Shown here one piece after another: positions 1-6,892 of a stretch of DNA of 8,188 bases. Origin of the DNA: an uncultured Bacteroidota bacterium (GTDB lineage: Bacteria > Bacteroidota > Bacteroidia > Flavobacteriales > Schleiferiaceae); contig CAJXMS010000089.1 of assembly GCA_913056475.1 (NCBI GenBank), forward strand, positions 1 through 8,188, written 5' to 3'. The notes under the pieces are model-generated. The model saw only the letters and a program-made list of their open reading frames with translations, was not told the DNA's origin and made no database searches. Each line of letters starts with the position of its first letter. Position 1 is the first letter of the stretch. The translations under genes and the position numbers were made by a program.

Positions 1-1
1 T

Positions 2-145
2 GACCGAATGAACCGCCAGTGGCCCCAGCAAGAGATCGTTAAACGTGCCCATTTCGTGGTCCAAAACGACCATAGCCAGGCCGTGATACCGCAAATTTTA
101 CGTCTCCATGAAGATCTTAAACGTATCGCAAACCCGGGCGGCTGA
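2..145 (+). CDS. coaE: Dephospho-CoA kinase, C-terminal end (partial)
   Basis: Frame 2 is open from the left edge to a TGA at 143-145 and encodes 47 residues; the start lies outside the window. The residues include an RxxxQWPQQEIVKRAHFVVQND stretch followed by a helix of the type PQILRLHEDL. This matches the end of dephospho-CoA kinase, where a basic lid segment (R..xQ...E.K...ADFVI.N) precedes a final helix. CoaE phosphorylates the 3'-hydroxyl of the ribose in dephospho-CoA with ATP, the last step of coenzyme A synthesis, in the cytosol. The P-loop and the catalytic core are not visible, so the call rests on the tail alone. The gene overlaps the next start codon by 38 bp, which suggests co-transcription with nnr. 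Another P-loop kinase of similar fold is the main alternative. Confidence 0.72.
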   Translation, partial: DRMNRQWPQQEIVKRAHFVVQNDHSQAVIPQILRLHEDLKRIANPGG

Positions 146-1616
146 TCAGTACACCATAGCCCACGAACCTATTTCTTCAGAAGCCCTTATGGAACGGGCT
201 GCTTCGCGTGCTACGGAGCATTTGCTGACCCATTATTCGGAAGGGCCCTTTTTTATTTTTTGTGGTCCGGGTAATAATGGCGGCGATGGCCTGGTAATGG
301 CCCGGCAGCTGGCCATGCAAGGCCATACCGTTTATGTTTATACCTTTCAGCCGCATCAGAAATGTACGCCAGATTTCCAGGCCCAGTGGAAAAGGCTGCC
401 CCGTCATCGCATAAACCGCTACCAGCTGGGCGATGAGGCCATCTGGCCCGGACCTCCACCCGATGAAGGCGTGGTCATAGATGCTCTTCTGGGCTCGGGC
501 TTAGATAGACCGCTGGAAGGCAAGCTTCTTAAAACAGTTGAGGAAATAAAAACTTTAGACCTGCCGGTAGTGGCAATAGATATGCCCACTGGGCTCCCCG
601 GGGATATTCAGGCAGGGATGGAGCAATGGCCCCTGCTTCCGGCTTCCCTTACGCTTACCTTTGGACATCCCAAAAGGGGATTGCTCCATCCCCACACGGC
701 TTCTCAGGCGGGCCGGCTGGAGGTGGTGGACATAGGCCTACTTCCCAAGAGCTACGACCAGGCGGAAAGCGCTGATTTCTGGTTTACCCCGGAAGAGGCG
801 GCCCTTCTTTATCGCAGCAGACCCCCGCACAGCCATAAAGGCTCCCATGGACAGGCAGCTCTCCTGGCCGGATCGCCCCGTAAAGGTGGGGCAGCCCTTC
901 TGGCGGCAGAAGCCTGTTTGCGCTCCGGAGCGGGCTACACCACCGCTTTTTTACCTGCTTGTTTAAAGGATCCGGCTTACGCCCGTTTGCCGGAGCTGAT
1001 GCAAGCGCCCCAGGAAGAGCTGCCCGGGGAAGCGTCGCTTCGGTTCCACGCCTGGGGGCTGGGACCAGGCTTGGCACAAACCCCCGAAACGAAAGATCGC
1101 CTCGCTTGGCTGGCCACCCAAGTAGAGGCGCCTCAAGTATGGGATGCCGATGCTTTAAATCTGCTGGCCAAGCACTCCGAGTGGCTCCCTCATTTGGCCG
1201 ATAAGGCCTTACTAACTCCGCACCCCGGGGAGTGGAAGCGCTTGCTGGGAGGTAAAGACCCTTATTCCTGGTCCCTTTTACGGGCTTATGCCCAAGAGCA
1301 TAAAGTGTACGTACTGCTTAAAAATAGTATAAACACGCTGGCCACGCCCGATGGTAGGCTCTGTTTTAGCCAAATGGGGAATGCAGCCCTGGCCCAGGCA
1401 GGCAGTGGCGATCTGCTCACCGGGCTTCTTACGGGCCTGCTGGCCCAAGGGTATGAACTGGAAACGGCGGCCCACCTGGGCTTATTTCTGCACGGAGGCA
1501 TCGCAGAAAAGCAGGCCCCTGCCGCTCAGCCAGGGCATCTTACCAGTGAGCTGTTGGTGGGGCTTAGGGCGCTTTTTGCGGAGCTGAGCAGGCCGGGTCG
1601 CGCTCGTACAGGATAA
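108..1616 (+). CDS. nnr: Bifunctional NAD(P)HX epimerase / ADP-dependent NAD(P)HX dehydratase
   Basis: This cytosolic repair enzyme acts on hydrated NADH and NADPH. The N-terminal domain interconverts the R and S epimers; the C-terminal domain dehydrates S-NAD(P)HX using ADP. At 502 residues it has the usual length of the fused form. The epimerase (YjeF_N) domain spans about 1-215, with GPGNNGGDG at 53-61, DALLGSGL at 125-132, AIDMPTG at 156-162 and TFGHPKRG at 184-191. The ribokinase-like dehydratase domain spans about 235-492, with HKGSHG at 243-248, LGPG at 318-321, DADALN at 346-351, LTPHPGE at 369-375 and AGSGDLLTG at 431-439, where D435 is the expected catalytic base. The start was chosen because MKIL...QTRAADQYTI is a typical family N-terminus, although it lies inside the end of coaE. 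The usual Lys-Gly of the phosphate-side loop reads Lys405-Asn406 here. The gene ends convergently inside the membrane-protein gene on the other strand. Confidence 0.95.
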   Translation: MKILNVSQTRAADQYTIAHEPISSEALMERAASRATEHLLTHYSEGPFFIFCGPGNNGGDGLVMARQLAMQGHTVYVYTFQPHQKCTPDFQAQWKRLPRHRINRYQLGDEAIWPGPPPDEGVVIDALLGSGLDRPLEGKLLKTVEEIKTLDLPVVAIDMPTGLPGDIQAGMEQWPLLPASLTLTFGHPKRGLLHPHTASQAGRLEVVDIGLLPKSYDQAESADFWFTPEEAALLYRSRPPHSHKGSHGQAALLAGSPRKGGAALLAAEACLRSGAGYTTAFLPACLKDPAYARLPELMQAPQEELPGEASLRFHAWGLGPGLAQTPETKDRLAWLATQVEAPQVWDADALNLLAKHSEWLPHLADKALLTPHPGEWKRLLGGKDPYSWSLLRAYAQEHKVYVLLKNSINTLATPDGRLCFSQMGNAALAQAGSGDLLTGLLTGLLAQGYELETAAHLGLFLHGGIAEKQAPAAQPGHLTSELLVGLRALFAELSRPGRARTG

Positions 1617-3018
1617 ATTCTTGGCGCTTTCCCAGCGGTTGGATCGTCCATTTTTTTACCGCATGCCAGCAGGGGTCCTGGGCGAGTTCGGCGGGGCCGG
1701 GTTTTAGCTGGTTTAGCCATCGGTTGTCCCACAGCAGGAGATCTTTCTCATGGTTAAACAAATTGGCATTTTGAGCCATCAGCCGCCAGGATTTGATCCG
1801 CTTGGAGTCTACCATGTTAATGCCCAAGGCCAGACCTAGCAAGGGTTCATCGCTTACCAGCCGGTTAAATGGGGTATGATGCGCTTCAATGTAAGGGACG
1901 ATACTGTCTTCAACCAGCTGATGACGAGGGCTGCGCTCCAGGGCGGTTTTCCAGTGATAGGCGGCGTTGCCGCGCTCATAGGGCAGCCAGGCGCAAAGGG
2001 CTACCAGAACCAACACGAGGCCTAGCCCCAGCTTCTTGTTAAGTCTGGTAGTCCACTGATAAAATGCTTCCAGGCTTTCCAGGGTAATGAGAAAATATAA
2101 AGGTAAAACGAAGACCAGAACCCGGGCGAGGCCGGCGCTGGCATAAATGCCCAGGGCCCAAACGGTGGTATGGCCCGCCAAAATAGCCAGGGCCGGGAGG
2201 TGCACCAAAAGCCATGTATGGCGGCGGTAAGCAGGGCTTCGCCAGGCGCGGTAGAGCCCCAACAATACGCCCATGGCGGTCAAGATAGTAAGGGGGCCGT
2301 AAAGCAAATGAACCAACTGCTTAAGGTAGTGGAGCCAGCTTCCGTGGCCGTAATAGTCATTGTCCAGCTGGTAAGGGCTCTCGAATATCCAGGCCCAATC
2401 GTCTAAATAATAAGCGCCCAGCATACTGAAGATAAGGCTTCCTGCCGCCAGGAGGGGGAGCTGGCGAAAGTGCCGGTGGTAGAGCCCATAAAGCAGAAAG
2501 AGCGGTAAGAGGATCTTTGCTTCGCTGCGGCAGTACGGCAGAAGCGAAGCGAGGAGATAAGCCAGGGCGGGCCGCTCGTATAAGAGCGCCAAAATACTGG
2601 CTATCAGTAGGAGGCTGGCAAAAGATTCGGTAAGGCCACTAAACGCATAGGTAGGAAAAGCCGCTGCGGCCAGGCCCAGGAAGGGGAGGAAGCCGTAGCC
2701 TTTCCAGCTCAGCTTGCGCGCTATGAGGCTGGCGCCTGCCAGGGCCGCCATGGCGCTGAGGATGTTGAAGAGCTTAAGGCCCGTAAATCCCCCCAGGGCT
2801 ACGGCCGGGGCCGCTATTAGCGTATAAAAAGGCTTGGCCCACAGGCGCAGGGCAGAAGAAAAGTCCTGGGTCGTTCGTTCTACATGAAAATAATGAAAGA
2901 TAGAGTCCCCCCCATCTACGGTGCCCCCGGTAGTGAAGCCCAGGTAAATAAACCAAGCGGTCGAAAGCGTGAGAGCCCCCAGCCCCAGCCAGCCTATCCA
3001 ACGGAAGGTTCTACTCAT
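1564..3018 (-). CDS. GT-C-like multi-spanning membrane protein (putative glycosyltransferase family 39-type)
   Basis: A 484-residue inner-membrane protein. Hydrophobic segments are visible near 8-28, 64-98 (probably two), 108-123, 131-147, 151-162, 168-180, 188-204, 235-256, 268-289, 298-315 and 330-346, giving roughly 10-12 spans. A soluble tail of about 137 residues follows. The first periplasmic loop carries acidic residues D35 and D38 in a GGDSIFHYFH stretch, followed by WAKPFYTL at 60-67. GT-C glycosyltransferases place their catalytic acid in this loop and use lipid-linked sugars as donors. SGLTES at 127-132 and PYCRSEAK at 161-168 recall a membrane-protein family I associate with Bacteroidota. 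The donor and acceptor cannot be told from the sequence. The start is ATG, overlapping the yciO stop as ATGA, so it is probably translationally coupled. The last 53 bp overlap the end of nnr on the opposite strand. The topology is clear; enzymatic activity is inferred. Confidence 0.72.
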   Translation of the reverse strand: MSRTFRWIGWLGLGALTLSTAWFIYLGFTTGGTVDGGDSIFHYFHVERTTQDFSSALRLWAKPFYTLIAAPAVALGGFTGLKLFNILSAMAALAGASLIARKLSWKGYGFLPFLGLAAAAFPTYAFSGLTESFASLLLIASILALLYERPALAYLLASLLPYCRSEAKILLPLFLLYGLYHRHFRQLPLLAAGSLIFSMLGAYYLDDWAWIFESPYQLDNDYYGHGSWLHYLKQLVHLLYGPLTILTAMGVLLGLYRAWRSPAYRRHTWLLVHLPALAILAGHTTVWALGIYASAGLARVLVFVLPLYFLITLESLEAFYQWTTRLNKKLGLGLVLVLVALCAWLPYERGNAAYHWKTALERSPRHQLVEDSIVPYIEAHHTPFNRLVSDEPLLGLALGINMVDSKRIKSWRLMAQNANLFNHEKDLLLWDNRWLNQLKPGPAELAQDPCWHAVKKWTIQPLGKRQEFILYERDPACSAPQKAP

Positions 3019-3641
3019 GGAAGCCAGTCCATTGCCCCTTTACCCGAGCGGATCAACTGAGGCTCTTCTCCCGTAGCATCTACCACGGTAGAGGCCTGTA
3101 GTTCTCCCATGCCCCCGTCGATAACCAGGTCTACGGCGTGGCCGTATTTCTCCAGGATAAGCTCCGGATCGGTTGTGTATTCCAGGATTTCATCTTCATC
3201 ATGCACTGAAGAAGCGATGAGGGGATGCCCCAGCTGCTCTGCCAGGGTTCGGGGTATAAGGTTATCCGGAATACGAATGCCAATGGTCCGTTTCTTGTTT
3301 TTGAATAGCTTGGGTACCGTGTTATTGGCCGTAAGGATGAAGGTGTAAGGCCCGGGCAAAGCCTTTTTGAGCATCTTATAGGTGGGGGTATCCACCTGGC
3401 GCGTATAATCGGCCAGGTGACTCAGGTCGTAGAAGATAATGGAGAAATCCGCTTTTTCTTTCTTCAGGCCCTTAAGGCGGGCCACCCGGTCGAGGGCCTT
3501 GGGCTGGTGAAGGTCACAGCCAAAAGCGTAGACCGTATCGGTGGGGTACACCACCACGCCACCGCTCTGGAGGACTTCCAACACGCGGTTAAGCAAGCGG
3601 GGTTGGGGATTTTCGGGATGTATTTTAAGTAGCTCCGCCAC
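3015..3641 (-). CDS. yciO: YciO-type member of the Sua5/YrdC/YciO family
   Basis: A 208-residue cytosolic protein, the length of single-domain YciO. It opens with IHPENPQPRLLN (7-18), very close to the E. coli YciO opening, followed by YPTDTVYAFGC (32-42), PGPYTFIL (96-103), TIGIRIPDN (119-127) and STVVD (184-188). The fold binds ATP and carbamoyl-type intermediates; the YrdC/Sua5 relatives make threonylcarbamoyl-AMP for the t6A37 tRNA modification. Two signature elements of the true synthases are altered. KxRP reads KGLK at 57-60, and SxN reads SVH at 145-147. I therefore prefer YciO over tsaC/Sua5, although automatic annotation would probably call it L-threonylcarbamoyladenylate synthase. 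The start codon is GTG at 3641, supported by the conserved N-terminus that follows it. The upstream AAAAGG, lying in the end of tal, is a weak ribosome-binding candidate. It starts 4 bp after the tal stop and overlaps the membrane-protein gene by ATGA. Confidence 0.88.
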   Translation of the reverse strand: MAELLKIHPENPQPRLLNRVLEVLQSGGVVVYPTDTVYAFGCDLHQPKALDRVARLKGLKKEKADFSIIFYDLSHLADYTRQVDTPTYKMLKKALPGPYTFILTANNTVPKLFKNKKRTIGIRIPDNLIPRTLAEQLGHPLIASSVHDEDEILEYTTDPELILEKYGHAVDLVIDGGMGELQASTVVDATGEEPQLIRSGKGAMDWLP

Positions 3642-3645
3642 GGGC

Positions 3646-4299
3646 TTAATTACCTTTTCGGTGATCAGCCAGGAATTTTTCCAGACCTATATCAGTAAGG
3701 GGGTGTTTGAGTAGGCCGGTAATGCTGGCCAGCGGGCCGGTGATAACATCTGCGCCCAGTTCGGCACATTCCACCACATGCATGGTGTGGCGTACGGAGG
3801 CTGCCAGGATCTCCGTTTCAAAGCCATAATTATCGTAAATCGCCCGGATTTGCTCAATCAGGGCCAGGCCATCCGTACTGATATCATCTAAGCGGCCTAT
3901 GAAAGGGGATACGTAGGTGGCGCCGGCCTTAGCGGCCAAAAGTGCCTGTCCCGCCGAGAAAACCAGGGTGCAATTGGTTTTGACGCCTTGTTCACTGAAG
4001 TATTTAAGCGCTTTTACGCCTTCTTTGATCATGGGGATTTTAACCACGATCTGGGGATGTAAGGCCGCCAGGGCTTCCCCTTCTTTAATCATCCCTTGCA
4101 GGTCGGTAGCAATTACTTCCGCACTTACGTCGCCCTCTACGGCATCACAAATGCGGAGGTAGTGGTCTTGGATATTTTGGGCGCCCGTGATGCCTTCCTT
4201 GGCCATAAGAGAGGGGTTGGTGGTTACCCCGTCTAGTACGCCCAGTTCTTGAGCTTCTTTGATTTGGTCCAGATTGGCGGTGTCGATGAAAAACTTCAT
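3646..4299 (-). CDS. tal: Transaldolase, small FSA/TalC type
   Basis: A 217-residue class I aldolase of the pentose phosphate pathway, acting in the cytosol. It moves a dihydroxyacetone unit between sugar phosphates through a lysine Schiff base. Visible motifs are FIDTAN at 4-9 (D6), GVTTNPSLMAKEG at 24-36, VVKIPM at 85-90 with Schiff-base Lys87, TNCTLVFSAGQALLAAKAGA at 108-127, SPFIGRLDD at 131-139 and LAASVRH at 165-171. Residue 133 is Phe where E. coli FsaA has Tyr131; the same spacing from the lysine (46) supports the alignment. Phe at this site is typical of transaldolases, and Tyr of fructose-6-phosphate aldolase, so I favour transaldolase. The ATG at 4299 was chosen because MKFFIDTAN is the normal family N-terminus. 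The open frame runs 30 codons further upstream, but that extension resembles nothing in the family. It is the first gene of the packed tal-yciO-membrane-protein group. Confidence 0.93.
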   Translation of the reverse strand: MKFFIDTANLDQIKEAQELGVLDGVTTNPSLMAKEGITGAQNIQDHYLRICDAVEGDVSAEVIATDLQGMIKEGEALAALHPQIVVKIPMIKEGVKALKYFSEQGVKTNCTLVFSAGQALLAAKAGATYVSPFIGRLDDISTDGLALIEQIRAIYDNYGFETEILAASVRHTMHVVECAELGADVITGPLASITGLLKHPLTDIGLEKFLADHRKGN

Positions 4300-4325
4300 A
4301 GTAAAGTAGCGGTCTATTTTGCGGA

Positions 4326-4357
4326 CAAATTTCGCTCTTTTCCGCGGTATGGCCCAA
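4326..4357 (-). promoter_or_regulatory. Candidate Bacteroidota-type promoter for tal
   Basis: Read on the minus strand, GAAATTTG (4333-4326) matches the Bacteroidota -7 consensus TAnnTTTG at all defined positions but the first. A TTG (4357-4355) lies 21 bp upstream, within the usual spacing for the -33 element. Transcription would begin near 4319, leaving a leader of about 20 nt before the tal ATG. The match is short and was found by eye, so chance is a real possibility. Confidence 0.27.
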
Positions 4358-4399
4358 TGCATTTTTCTACCCATCAGCGGGTTTTTCACCGGGATATAC

Positions 4400-6787
4400 C
4401 TAAGAACTAAGCGGCAGCCGAAAATAGAATTGGCTGCCCACCTCTTCTTCGGAGATTACCTGCAGCCTAGACTGGTTTTGAGCCAGCAATTGTTGACAAA
4501 TTTTGATGCCCATGCCGGTACCTTCTTCGCCGTTGGTTCCAGGGGTAGAGGCCAGGGATTGCTGACCGAGCAGGGCCTCCAGTTGCTCTTTATTCATGCC
4601 CACGCCATTGTCCTTTACGATAATGCTAGCTTCCTGGCGCTGTTGATCTACTTCGGCCAGGAGCTGAACCGCTCCGCCGGAAGCAGGGGTAAACTTCGCC
4701 GCGTTGGAAAGCAAGTTGCGCAGTACGGTCATTATAGCACCGGGTTCCCCTTTTAATTCGAGTGCCTCGGGGTAGTCCATTGTAAATTGAATCTCCTTCT
4801 CCCGAAAAATATCGGCAAAGCTGCGCTTTAGATCCTGGGCAAGCCGGTAAAATTTGAATTTTTGAGCGAAGGTTTGCGGCTTTCCTTGCTGGCGAACCCA
4901 GTCCAGGGTTTTATAAAGCAAGGCTTGGGTCTTGCTTAAACTTCCCTGTAAAAGTTCAAAGTACTGGGCGTATTCTGCAGCACTTGGTTTTTCTTCCTGG
5001 GCTACCTTTACCAGTTCCAGGCTGGAGTTGATGCCTTCTTTCAGGTCATGGGCCAAGATAGAAAGCATCCGGTCTTTGGTCTGCAGGGCCTCTTCTAATT
5101 CGGTAGACTTCTGCTGTAGGTCCATGTTTCTGCGGTGCGGCTCGGTGACATCAGTGCCAAGTATTATCAGCCCTCGAAATTCCTTATTGATAAAAATACT
5201 GGCAAAGGTGAAGAGGTAATAGGTAGCCCCAGGAGCGTTGTCGATTTCGCTCATTTCTTGCCAACCTTCGGTGCTACGGGCACGCTCCAGGCGGGTAGCC
5301 CAGTATTGTTTTTTAACTTCCGTATCAATCAGCTCTAAAAATCGGTCCCCCACTTCGGGCGCTTTACCCCAGTACTGCCTCGAAAAATCCTCCGCCGCCT
5401 GGTTAAAAAAGGTGACTTTTCCATTCTCATCCACGGAAAACAGGACATTGCTAAGGCTATTGGCCGCGCGCAGGCTTCGCTGTCCGTATTGCAAGAGACG
5501 TCCCCGGTAACGCTTCAATTTGCGACTTAATCGGTAAAAGAAAAACAAGGCCCCCAGGGATATAACGACCAAAACGCTCGTCAATACACTAATCCAGGTC
5601 TGCCGCTTAATCCGATCTTGTTGGGATGCGCTTTGATCCTGAAGGTTGTTAATTTCCTTTGCATAGGCCAGCGTTCTTTCTTTCAGGGTTAAAACGTTTT
5701 TCAGGAATTGCTGGTTCCTCTTTATGAACTTTTGATTTACGGCATTAAGCTTTTGCTGCTGTTCCAGCTGTTTAGTAAGCTCTCCTTTGTTCTTATAAAC
5801 CTCAGCCAGTAAGGCATGAAAGGTACGCAAATACTGCACCTGTTCAAAGGTCTTGGCCTCTACCAAGCCTTTTCGGGCATGTTTTTCCGCTTGGTCCCAA
5901 CGTTGCTGAGCCATGCGCAGGCGGGCCCATTTTTCCTGCAGGCGCGCTTTAAAAAGCGGATCATAGCTCCGCTGGTCACAAGCCCGCGCGGAGTCGAAAT
6001 AGCCTAAGGCCTTTTTGTATTGCCCCATATTATAATGAAGCGATCCCCACTCCAGGAATATTAATTTTCGTAAGCTCTCTTCTTTCCCGGCATCTTTCAG
6101 GCGGGTTTTTTCTATTTCCCGCAGCAACCTGGCGGCGTTCTGGGTACTATCCAGCGCCAGGTAAGCCCGTATTTCGTAAAGCTTATTGTGAATCTGATAG
6201 ATGGGCGCGGCCTCATCTTTTTTTCGTACCCGGCTGCCTTCCCGGAAAAATTTAAGCGCCGCGGAGGTTTTTCCTTGTTTCAAGCGACAGAGGCCTTGAT
6301 TGTTTAGCGCCACGCTTTGTCCGTAAAGGTAATTTTGCCCTTCAAAGAAGCATTGAGCCGCTTGAAAACGATTATATGCTTCTTGATAAAAAGAAAGATG
6401 GTAAAGCAATCTCCCCAGCTCTATCAAATACCAACCTTTGGTAAGCCTATTGCTAGGCTCCACTTTGTTTAGGTAAGCAAGTCCTTCGGTGAAGCTTTGG
6501 AAAGCCTGCTGGTAATCGCCACGTTTGCGGTAGTAGAGGCCCTCTTCCATTTTAATTTCCAGCGTAAAGGCATCCCTTAGGTATTCAGCTGAGAGGGTTT
6601 TCGCTCGTTTAAATGCCTGCTCGGCATGCGCCCGGGAACGGCAGTGCTTCTTTACGTGCTGCAATAAGCTCTTTAGTTGCTTCTCAGCGAGCTCTTTTTG
6701 ATCAGCCTTACCAGAGGCAGGACGGCTTTCAGCTTGACCTTCAAGGGATAAAGTCAAGCAAAAGACTATCAAAAGAATACCTTTCAT
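4400..6787 (-). CDS. TPR/PAS-containing membrane sensor histidine kinase
   Basis: A 795-residue sensor kinase that should autophosphorylate on histidine and pass the phosphate to an unidentified response regulator. A signal peptide at 1-19 (hydrophobic 4-15, likely cleavage after GQA) is followed by about seven TPR-like helical repeats (about 84-350), expected in the periplasm. A coiled coil follows (about 335-395), then one transmembrane segment at 398-418, a PAS domain (about 443-550), a second coiled coil (553-572), the dimerisation/phosphoacceptor helix with H580, and an ATPase domain (about 676-795). The ATPase domain shows NLLSNAAKFTP (N box, 691-701), DNGVGM (G1, 726-731) and GTGMGIKI (G2, 756-763). 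No receiver or DNA-binding domain is attached. The H box reads HDLKEGIN, lacking both the usual Thr/Asn four residues after His and the following Pro. The ATG at 6787 was chosen because it gives a signal peptide; the frame stays open for 38 more codons upstream, but that part is highly charged. The ligand is unknown, and no response regulator lies in the window. Confidence 0.9.
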   Translation of the reverse strand: MKGILLIVFCLTLSLEGQAESRPASGKADQKELAEKQLKSLLQHVKKHCRSRAHAEQAFKRAKTLSAEYLRDAFTLEIKMEEGLYYRKRGDYQQAFQSFTEGLAYLNKVEPSNRLTKGWYLIELGRLLYHLSFYQEAYNRFQAAQCFFEGQNYLYGQSVALNNQGLCRLKQGKTSAALKFFREGSRVRKKDEAAPIYQIHNKLYEIRAYLALDSTQNAARLLREIEKTRLKDAGKEESLRKLIFLEWGSLHYNMGQYKKALGYFDSARACDQRSYDPLFKARLQEKWARLRMAQQRWDQAEKHARKGLVEAKTFEQVQYLRTFHALLAEVYKNKGELTKQLEQQQKLNAVNQKFIKRNQQFLKNVLTLKERTLAYAKEINNLQDQSASQQDRIKRQTWISVLTSVLVVISLGALFFFYRLSRKLKRYRGRLLQYGQRSLRAANSLSNVLFSVDENGKVTFFNQAAEDFSRQYWGKAPEVGDRFLELIDTEVKKQYWATRLERARSTEGWQEMSEIDNAPGATYYLFTFASIFINKEFRGLIILGTDVTEPHRRNMDLQQKSTELEEALQTKDRMLSILAHDLKEGINSSLELVKVAQEEKPSAAEYAQYFELLQGSLSKTQALLYKTLDWVRQQGKPQTFAQKFKFYRLAQDLKRSFADIFREKEIQFTMDYPEALELKGEPGAIMTVLRNLLSNAAKFTPASGGAVQLLAEVDQQRQEASIIVKDNGVGMNKEQLEALLGQQSLASTPGTNGEEGTGMGIKICQQLLAQNQSRLQVISEEEVGSQFYFRLPLSS

Positions 6788-6892
6788 ATCCCCGCAAAAT
6801 AAACGAATTATTCTTTTGGTTTGCTCCGCCTCTTTTCGGGCTTTTTTAGAGGCTTGGTAAACCATTTTTGCTTTTTCCCATTTCTTTGTTTC
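6788..6892. promoter_or_regulatory. Divergent intergenic region between the kinase and FAD oxidoreductase genes
   Basis: This 105-bp A+T-richer spacer must hold the promoters for both directions. For the plus strand, CATTTTTG at 6863-6870 matches all but the first defined base of the -7 consensus TAnnTTTG. No TTG sits at the proper distance upstream. For the minus strand, TTATTTTG (6802-6795) is a similar one-mismatch match, but it would leave almost no leader. Neither site is convincing alone. An inverted repeat (listed separately) lies in the middle. Confidence 0.4.
6828..6853. repeat. Inverted repeat, 6-bp perfect arms, possible operator
   Basis: GCCTCT at 6828-6833 is mirrored by AGAGGC at 6848-6853 across a 14-bp spacer. 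The arm centres are 20 bp apart, about two helical turns, so a dimeric regulator could contact both arms from one face of the DNA. It lies just upstream of the weak plus-strand -7 candidate. A transcript hairpin with these arms and a 14-nt loop would be weak. Six-base arms can occur by chance in a spacer of this size. Confidence 0.3.

Noticed and set aside
784..1077. Open frames antisense to or shifted within nnr, and similar ones inside the membrane-protein, kinase and FAD genes.
   Set aside because: They are fully inside well-supported genes, have no recognisable motifs and are expected by chance in sequence of this base composition.
3015..3641. Naming this gene tsaC/sua5 (t6A synthase).
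   Set aside because: The N-terminus and length fit YciO, and the KxR and SxN signature residues of the synthases are not conserved.
4370..4386. Short hairpin ACCC-loop-GGGT followed by Ts on the plus strand, resembling a terminator.
   Set aside because: The stem is only 4 bp, and it points in the plus direction, where no gene needs termination.
4300..4389. Upstream extension of tal by 30 codons to an ATG at 4389.
   Set aside because: The extension is basic and has no family resemblance, while MKFFIDTAN at 4299 is the standard N-terminus. The extension would also cover the only promoter candidate.
6821..6892. Longer N-terminus of the FAD oxidoreductase, adding 24 residues with many Phe and Leu.
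   Set aside because: The dinucleotide-binding fold normally starts within a few residues of the N-terminus, and the added part is a translation of T-rich spacer.
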